Of a stretch of 64,000 nucleotides of DNA, positions 57,260 through 64,000 are shown in pieces. Below the pieces are notes generated by a model. It had not been told where the DNA came from. It worked only from the letters and a program-made list of their open reading frames with translations, and ran no database searches. Position numbers and translations under genes: made by a program. This DNA comes from Chlorocebus sabaeus (lineage: Eukaryota > Chordata > Mammalia > Primates > Cercopithecidae), in NCBI RefSeq assembly GCF_047675955.1, contig NC_132912.1:18512500-18576499 (forward strand), written 5' to 3'. The first letter of the stretch is position 1, and every line of letters begins with the position of its first letter.

Positions 57260-57580
57260 TATTTATTTGTCCTCTCAACCCAACTCAAATGGGTTCTCCC
57301 TTGAGAACTTTGCTATCAACTTGCTCCTCTTCTAAACCCCTCCCCAGGCACAACCTATCAACCCCTTCTTTGCAATACTTCCATTTTTTGTTCTTAACTA
57401 TGCTAAAGTCCTCACGATGTATTGCAATTGTTTGTAAGCCTGTCTCCTCTACAAGATTCTGATTTCTGTTTTGTTATGTTCATCTTTGAATTCCCTTACT
57501 GCTTAATATGATACATACAATATTGTTAGTGCCTCCAAAAAGTATTTTGTATGTGTGTGTGAATTAAGGAAATAAATGAA
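57260..57580 (+). mobile_element. L2-like LINE 3' end, sense
   Basis: CAACCCAACTCAAATGGG, TTGCAATTGTTTGTAAGCC, GTTCATCTTTGAATTCCC and a terminal GGAAATAAATGAATT follow the L2 3' order. Confidence 0.55.
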
Positions 57581-57758
57581 TTCACAATGTATGACTTGGG
57601 CCTTGAGGAAGATTGCATTCCTACATTTTAAATTTAATAAACACCATACCTTTACCAGGCACATGTTGATCAGAAATAAATGAAAGTAAGTAACCTGTAG
57701 AACTGGGGTGCTCAAACACCAATTTTTCTCAGGGTTACTTAAAAACTTAACTATACAG

Positions 57759-58045
57759 GCCAGGTGTGGTGGTTCACGCCTGCAATCCCAACATTTTGGG
57801 AGACTAAGGCAGGCAGATTTCTTGAGCACAGCCTGGGCAACATGGCGAAACCCTGTCTCCACGAAAAACACTAAAAAATTAGCTAGGCATAGTGGCATGC
57901 ACATGTAGTTTCAGCTGCTTTGGAGGCTGAGGCAGAAGAATCGCTTGAGCCCAGGAAGTGGAGGTTGCAGTGAGCTGACATAACGCCACTGCATTCCAGC
58001 CTGGAGCCAGACCCTGTCTCAAACAACAACAAAAGCAAAACAAAC
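57759..58045 (+). mobile_element. AluJ/S, sense, internally deleted
   Basis: GGCCAGGTGTGGTGG start; the left arm is shortened (TTTCTTGAGCACAGCCTGGG) and the tail is CAA/AAAC-rich. Confidence 0.93.
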
Positions 58046-58135
58046 AACCTTTAAAATGTACAGATAAATATAAACTTCACCCCAAACTTAGTAAATCTGA
58101 ATCTGCAGGCATGAAACCTGAGCATCTGAATTTTT

Positions 58136-58440
58136 TTTTTTTTTTTTTTTTTTTTTTGAGATGGAGTTTTACTCTTGTTGCCCAGGCTAGAGGGTAATGG
58201 CGCAATCTCAGCTTCCTGCAACCTCTGCCTCCCAAGTTTAAGCGATTCTCCTGCCTCAGCCTCCGAGTAGCTGGGATTACAGGCACGCACCACCACGCCT
58301 GGCTAATTTTGTATTTTTAGTAGAGAAGGGGTTTCTCCATGTTGGTCAGGCTGGTCTCAAACTCCCGACCTCAGGTGATTCATCCGCCCCAGCCTCCCAA
58401 AGTGCTGGGATTACAGGCGTGAGCCCTCATGCCTGGTCAT
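58136..58440 (-). mobile_element. AluS, antisense
   Basis: GCATCTGAATTTTT (58122-58135) and GCATCCGAATTTTT (58441-58454) are the target duplication. Full dimer with a T-tail. Confidence 0.95.
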
Positions 58441-58561
58441 GCATCCGAATTTTTTAAAGGTGCCATAGGTGATGTACAGCCAAGTATGAAAATCATTGGT
58501 ATACAAAAATATTTTATTTTATTTAGTTGTTGCTTTTGGGAATGAGAAATTCCACACTGAT

Positions 58562-58859
58562 ATGCCAACGACATTATTAAATACATCAAGTGGAATGACA
58601 CTAGAGAGGCATAAATATTAGCAATGAAATAAAGGAAGATGGGGTAATTGACAGACTGGTGTGAAGGGAGGAGTGATAAAAACCAACGCATCCAATGGCG
58701 ATGTCCATGGTGCTGACCTTGAAGCCCCAAGCGTGATATGCCAAACTAGGCTCTGTGCTTTCTTTCTTTTTTCTTCCCCGAGACAGGGTCTCCCTCTGTC
58801 ACCCAGGCTGGAGTGCAGTGGTGCACTCATAGCTCACTGCAGGCTGGGCCACCTGGGCC
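58562..58859. repeat. Inverted duplication, left arm
   Basis: Reverse complement of 59091-59357 with small indels and a few substitutions; in the two stretches I compared base by base, 5 of 110 positions differ. It includes about 85 bases of antisense Alu (58776-58859) and unique sequence beyond. The left arm has about 12 extra bases near 58668 (AGGAGTGATAAA region). Confidence 0.92.
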
Positions 58860-59090
58860 AGGTGGTTACAATAAAATGTTTGCAGATAACTGGCACTGGT
58901 TGCTGTGAACAAGCAAATATTTTAAAATTTAATAATTTTAAGAATTGCTTGATCCAGGAGACCAAGAGCAGCCTGGGCAACAAAGTGAGATGCTGTCTCT
59001 ACAAAAATTAAAATTAAAAAATCAGCCAAGCATGGTGGTGCACACCTGTGGTCCCAGCTACTCTGGAGGCTGAGGTGGGAGAATTGCTTG
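58860..59090. other. Spacer between inverted arms
   Basis: Holds AT-rich sequence (58860-58940) and the start of a 5'-truncated sense Alu (from 58942). The two arms fold around this 231-base loop. Confidence 0.8.
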
Positions 59091-59174
59091 GGCCCAGGTG
59101 GTCCAGCCTGCAGTGAGCTATGAGTGCACCCACCACTGCACTCCAGCCTGGGTGACAGGGAGGAAAAAAAAAAA
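58942..59174 (+). mobile_element. Alu, sense, 5' truncated
   Basis: GAATTGCTTGATCCAGGAG, a J-type left arm, linker and right arm, then A12 with a small interruption. Its right arm is part of the right inverted repeat. Confidence 0.9.
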
Positions 59175-59357
59175 AGAAGGCAGACCTAGTTTGGCATATC
59201 ACCCTTGGGGTTTCAAGGTCAGCACCATGGACATCGCCATTGGATGCATTGGTTCCTTCACACCAGTCTGACAATTACCCCATTTTCCTTTATTTCATTG
59301 CTAATATTTATGCCTCTGCAGTGTCATCCCACTTGATGTATTTAATATGTTTTTGGC
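59091..59357. repeat. Inverted duplication, right arm
   Basis: Mirror of 58562-58859. Here the Alu part is continuous with a complete linker and left-arm piece, so the right arm is probably the original and the left the copy. Confidence 0.92.
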
Positions 59358-60112
59358 AAGCATGGCAGATAGCTGAACTTTTTAGCAGCTATATTTTGAA
59401 TGAAAACCAACCTCATGTTCCAAGTCTCTCTTGCTTAATTCTAGCAAATTCCCTAAACCATATCCAAATCTAGAATTCTGACCCCTATGTGGGGTGGTTC
59501 TTAGGAAAACTTATTTAGACAGTATTACAAATAGTTCGGTTCTAACGTCTTAATTTTACATTTGTACAAATTGAGACTCAGAGAGAGATGACATTCTTGA
59601 GATGGAGAGTTAGTGATAATAAACTAAGTTCAACAGTGTTTTCATGGTTTGGTCCAAAAGTCACTATAAAATCGTAACCACAATCATGGAAGGAATATCT
59701 GGTTACTACTAATAATAAATTTAATGGTTGATACAGTTTCTCTAAATCCTCCCTACTCTTTATTAAAACCTATTTAACCACATTTATACATGTTTATGTA
59801 CAATGTTTTCAACCCCAATAAGTCCTGGGATCTTGAGGTTAAGAGTCCTGGTTCTATTCATCTTTGAATGTACCCCAACAACAAAACCATAGATTAATTA
59901 TACTCATATTTTTCTTCATCGTGCTATAAATCCACTTTGCAATTAATATCTATGAAAATTAATGAACATTTAAAATAAAGTATTCACCTTAGGAATTGAT
60001 GCCTAGAAATATATTTATTGAATGCATTTTCATCTTTATTTAAGGAAACCAAATAATTGCCCTAGCCAGAATAAAAAAGTGTAAAATATACATTAAAAAG
60101 AAATGTATTTAG
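59358..60112. other. Unassigned AT-rich spacer
   Basis: No gene or named repeat. Confidence 0.5.
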
Positions 60113-60212
60113 GGCCAGGCATGATGCCTCATGCCTATAATCCCAGCACTTTGGAAGGCTGAGGTGGGAGAATCACCTGAGGTCAGCAGTTCTAGGTCAG
60201 CCTGGCCAACAT
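60113..60212 (+). mobile_element. AluS, sense, cut off in the left arm
   Basis: GGCCAGGCATGATGCCTC to CAGCCTGGCCAACATG (60113-60212). It lacks the 3' two thirds and any A-tail, which retrotransposition does not explain; an AT minisatellite begins at the break. Confidence 0.9.
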
Positions 60213-60481
60213 GTATATAATATGTACATTGTATATGATGTATGGTATGTATCATATAGACTGTGATATATTGCATATATTATATATAGACTATGATATA
60301 CAGCATGTGTTACATATACTACATATAGTATATATTATATATGTGGTATATATTATATACAGACTATATAGGATATACTGTATTGTATGTATTATATATG
60401 ATATACTAGATAGACTGATATACTGTATATATTATATATACTATTTATGTTATACTGTATATTTTATATATACACTGTATC
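60213..60481. repeat. AT-rich minisatellite / cryptic satellite
   Basis: 269 bases of imperfect TATA/GATATA/CATATA units, with AGACTGTGATATA, AGACTATGATATA and AGACTGATATA recurring at uneven spacing. Reads through in one frame, giving a low-complexity Tyr/Ile/Met/His peptide. Confidence 0.9.
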
Positions 60482-60915
60482 TCTGGCCTTTCTTCTCTAA
60501 ACCTGCTTCATTTGCATTGCATGGAGCCTTTACATACAGTTTGTTCACCCCTAAACTATACATACAGTTCACCAGATCCTATTACACTATGTCTGTTCCC
60601 CCTTTAAATCAATTTTTCACAAGCACTCAGCTTGGTGTCTTCAGCGTCTGGCACCTGGTAGGCATTGAGATGTCTGTTGCAATCTTTCTCAAATACTGGG
60701 TGTGGATGGTGGTGGTGTCAGCAGCAGAATTAAAAGATAAAGGAAACCATCTGTCCTTAAAGGAACTCATCCTGGTCACAGAGACTGACATGCAAGGGGA
60801 AAGGGTATGAATGTATGAGCAAGCATGCCAGTGTCCATTCTCCTGGTTCCCAACAGCAGCATTAATTTTATGGTAGATGCCATTTCAAGTCCCACAGCCA
60901 TCGATGTGGTCCAAT
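60482..60915. other. Unassigned spacer
   Basis: No named repeat. The open frame from the satellite continues to 60810, with no domain. Confidence 0.5.
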
Positions 60916-60931
60916 GAAAGGTGTTACACAG

Positions 60932-61225
60932 GGCCGGGTGTGGTGGCTCACACCTGTAATCCCAGAACTTTGGGAGGCCAAGGTGGGTGGATCACCTGAG
61001 GTCAGGAGTTCAAGACCAGCCTGGCCAACATGGTAAAACCCCGTCTCTATTAAAAATACAAAAAATTAGCTGGGCATGGTGGCGGGTGCCTGTAGTCCCA
61101 GCTACTTAGGAGGCTGAGCCAGGAGAATAGCTTGAACTCAGGAGGAGGAGGTTGCAGTGAGCCAAGATCACGCCACAGCACTCCAGCCTGGGCAACAAGA
61201 GTGAAACTCCATCTCAAAAAAGAAA
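60932..61225 (+). mobile_element. AluS, sense
   Basis: GAAAGGTGTTACACAG (60916-60931) and GAAAGGTATTGAACAG (61226-61241) are a 16-bp target duplication with three differences. Complete dimer. Confidence 0.96.
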
Positions 61226-61241
61226 GAAAGGTATTGAACAG

Positions 61242-62102
61242 AATTGAAAATTTGTCAGATGAGTGTTTCTGGAAGACCTTAAAATTAAGAAATTATTTGC
61301 TGATAATGAAGACTACCCTTTTCTCTACAGAATGTAATTAAAATATTTTTATACCCTAAAAATTCTTCTTTGTTTGTCAGTATCATTTTCTGCAAGATAG
61401 GAAGCTATTATCCTGCAGCCACTGGTTTTTGTGAAACTGCCCATGGTTTACGCCTTTGTATTTTTTCCCCACGTTCTCTGGAGCACTAGTTAGCCAAAGT
61501 CTAAAATGGGAGCAGAAATTATGGGGCAGTGGAGTTGGAATTACAGCTTAGAATCCAGTCTCTACCATATATGACTAAGGCCTGCCATCTGATGTTCTTC
61601 ATTTGCAAAGTGGGCATAATAGTACTTAATATACCTGTTGAAAATATTTGACTTTCTGACTCAGAAGGGATCTTAAAAATGTCCTTTTATAATTGAGGTA
61701 AAGAAGAAATGGCTGGGTAGGGAAATGTATATAGTAAATGATGAAATCTGTAAAGATGTTTTAACAATTATAAATACCTCTACAAATATCATATACTAGT
61801 CAAGCAACATCCTAACATCACTAGGCATTTGTTTTCTGTTTAACTGCCTTTGGAAGACCTGCATGTAAAGTAACAAATATGTCTCACCCCAGACGTGTTA
61901 GACTCCCGTATCTCCCTTTTTTATTAGTCACCTCTCTGGCCCCTTCACAGCCCCCATTCCTATACATCTGCTCTTTGATGTCTTACGCACCTTAGAGATT
62001 TCTGTTTCTCTTCCTGGCTTTGCTTTCTTTTCTGTCTGTCCTGAGCCCCATGGTTGATCAGCTAAACCATTCTTGAATAAGGAGTCTCAATTCCTTTAAT
62101 AT
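61242..62102. other. Mostly unassigned; MIR fragment near 61530-61660; LINE-like 61890-62102
   Basis: TTGCAAAGTGGGCATAATAG fits the sense MIR core. The pyrimidine-rich stretch before the Alu resembles L2 but is weak. No gene. Confidence 0.4.
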
Positions 62103-62118
62103 CCAGCCCACTTTTCTT

Positions 62119-62428
62119 CTTCTTCTTATTTTTTTTTTTTTTAACTGACATGGAGTCTCGCCCTGTCACCAAGGCTGGAATGCAGTGCTGCGATCTCGGC
62201 TCACTGCAGCCTCCACCTCCTGGGTTCAAGTGATTCTTTTGCTTCAGCCTCTCAAGTAGCTAGGACTACAGGCGCACACCACCAAACATGGCTAGGTTTT
62301 GTATTTTTAGTGGAGAGGGGTTTCACCATGTTGGCCAGGCTGGTCTTGAACTGCTGACCTTAGGTTATCCACCTGCCTTAGCTTCCCGAAGTGTTGGGAT
62401 TACAGGCGTGAGCCCCTATGCCTGGCCC
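62119..62428 (-). mobile_element. AluS, antisense
   Basis: CCAGCCCA at 62103-62110 and 62429-62436 marks the target duplication. Full antisense dimer with a CTT/T-rich tail. Confidence 0.94.
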
Positions 62429-62436
62429 CCAGCCCA

Positions 62437-62967
62437 TTCTTCTACTCTTCTTGCCTACTTTGGTTCCACAATAAAAGCCACCTCCTTAGCCTGTTAACCC
62501 ATACAATGGAGGTTTAGGGAATGGGTAGAAGAGCTTTAAAAGTGTCTTTGGTTTAAATTTAGGTCTATTTTAAAATTGTGTCTGATACAACTACATCTCC
62601 TTAATGAATGTATTGGTTTACTATTTTCAGTTCAATCTTGAGAAAACAAGGAGTCTTTCAGGAAAATTTTCAGAGAGATTTGGTTCTCCAATTTTGTGTG
62701 CTTCTAAATATTCTTTATACCTTTGTTCAAAATGTAGCTACCTGAGCTCACCTTTCTGTAGCCATTTCAGTTGATTAGGTTTGGGGTGAGATGTGCCATC
62801 TGTATTTTCGACAAGCCCCACCCCAGCTGCTGAAAATGATGCAAAATCGAATTTGAGCATCGCTGCTGTAGAATACATTCTTTCTTTCTTCCAATGGAGA
62901 GTTTCATTCCTGAATGTGGGAGATGTTGAAATGGTGCAGCCAAATTTGCATTGTTGTTCGGTAATAT
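62437..62967. other. Unassigned spacer
   Basis: No gene or named repeat. Frames of 73 (+) and 82 (-) codons overlap near 62800-62986 without domains. Confidence 0.5.
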
Positions 62968-63125
62968 CAGTGGTTCTTAAAGACATGTATGAGAATCAAC
63001 TGTGGCACTTTTGAAGGTCATCACTAAAAACTGTCCATGCTTTGGCTCCACCCACTGGCAATTATGTGAAATACTTTTCAGGTGGGGCCCAGCTCACCTG
63101 TTAACGTATCACAGGTGGTTTCTAC
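62968..63125 (+). mobile_element. MER5-like hAT MITE
   Basis: CAGTGGTTCTTAAAG start, then GAATCAACTGTGGCAC and GGTGGGGCCCAGCTCACCTG, in MER5A order. The right terminal repeat is not clear. Confidence 0.65.
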
Positions 63126-64000
63126 TTGGTACAATACGGTATTACTCATCTGCAGTGGAAACAAATGCCTGTTTCAGATAGTATTTTGATTCAAGTTAAT
63201 ATGAATTGATAAATACACAGGTGATATTTGAGTTGTTATTCAAAGAACTTATAAAACTAGTATCTTGTAAACGTCTATAGATTTATTACAGCCTTTTAGA
63301 AACTATTGCCAGGCCCCAAGCCCTGAAAATATGTTACACTTTCTCCTTCCCTTACTGAAATCACATTTAAATTCAGAATCACCAGCGCTAGTTTACTTTC
63401 AATTCAAGACAGCAAGCCTGAAAATAGCCTTACTGACGCATGCAGAGCGTTTTCCTAGGAACAGACTCTGGACTTATTAGTGTCTGGAGCCATCAGTCAA
63501 TATTCAACTGGTGCACTGGTGTGTTAGTAAGGGATGCCAGAAATGCATGCCTTCTCTTATCAGTCACCCGGAAAATTCACGTAACTTGCTTTAAATAGCC
63601 AAAGTGAAGAAGGAGATGGACTTTACAGTTGTGTTTGTTTCTTTAAAAAAATAGACTTATCTTTTCCTAGCTGTAAAATAGCACTTGAAAACTGCCATCT
63701 AACATGAAAAATAATTTCCTAAGGTTTCAATAGGGTTTTTCATGTATCAGAACCAGGGCCAGGGTGTAACTGGATTGAAGTGCCAGACAAGGAGCTAGAA
63801 GCTGCAGGTGCAGCTCCCCGCCACGCTGCTCTCTGTGACCTTGAGTGAGACACAAAATTGCTGGGCTTCCGTTTTTCATTTTAAAATGCGAGGGTTGGAT
63901 TTGCTCACTAAGAGCTCTTTTATCTCTAATAGTTAAGATGAGGGAACATGATGTTTTGAGATGTTTTGCTGAAATTTCTCACATAGAAAATGGGCCTTCT
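63126..64000. other. Unassigned right edge; MIR-like piece near 63810-63930
   Basis: CTCTGTGACCTTGAGTGAGA and TTTTAAAATGCGAGGGTTGG fit sense MIR. The rest is unrecognised. No gene. Confidence 0.45.

Noticed and set aside
58437..59473. Matching peptides on opposite strands near 58.6 and 59.3 kb
   Set aside because: They come from the two arms of the inverted duplication; frames are broken by the arm differences.
60211..60810. 199-codon open frame, the longest in the window
   Set aside because: The first 90 codons are the AT-rich minisatellite read in a frame free of stops, and the rest has no domain.

Overview
The window is non-coding primate nuclear DNA. About sixty Alu elements (roughly one per kilobase) sit among old L1M, L2 and MIR relics, MaLR and ERV1-like LTR pieces, hAT and Tigger DNA transposon fossils, and simple repeats. 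I see no exon, processed pseudogene, RNA gene or CpG island that I can support. Every long open frame is Alu or L1 sequence, a low-complexity tract, or an unstructured chance frame. The sequence could be intronic or intergenic; nothing here decides between the two. The best clue to species is a nested AluY at 21559-21851. It carries a block of changes that I know from Old World monkey AluY (AluYRa-type) and not from the human AluY consensus, so a cercopithecid source (macaque, baboon, green monkey) is more likely than human.

Layout. 1-8.6 kb: scattered Alus, an antisense L1M 3' end (about 6.0-6.7 kb) and a MIR. 8.6-11.7 kb: Alu-free and LTR-rich, with a sense solo LTR, an ERV1-like antisense LTR, and an antisense LTR-like element carrying a (CA)n(GA)n compound microsatellite. 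11.7-15 kb: mostly unassigned sequence, ending in an ERV1-like LTR. 15.0-20.05 kb: one long decayed antisense L1M copy, cut by four Alu insertions, three of them with clear target-site duplications. 20-22 kb: an unusual 35-bp-arm hairpin, then an AluY nested in an AluJ with both target duplications still visible. 22-30 kb: Alu-poor, with a MER2/Tigger fossil and an antisense LTR. 30-40 kb: MLT1-like LTRs, antisense LINE relics, an L1 3' end broken by an Alu whose edge has become a 45-bp tandem repeat, and a MER5A split by an Alu. 40-46 kb: unassigned sequence plus an L2. 46-49 kb: an L1M relic and a 176-bp segment copied in inverted orientation into a neighbouring Alu. 50-55 kb: dense Alus, a hAT MITE with TIRs and an 8-bp target duplication, and LINE relics. 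55-64 kb: an Alu with a T48 tail, an imperfect inverted duplication with arms of about 280 bp, an AT-rich minisatellite that cuts off an Alu, and a mostly unassigned right end.

The theme most worth following is a set of local copy-and-insert scars within one 64-kb window. They are two inverted duplications (46341-46516 with 48217-48392, and 58562-58859 with 59091-59357), a quasi-palindrome (20589-20674), an Alu-to-Alu patch (32841-32888 with 34347-34394), and a tandem triplication at an Alu/L1 junction (32455-32589). Known replication template switching or microhomology-mediated repair could explain all of them. I see no evidence of a new protein-coding or RNA-based system.
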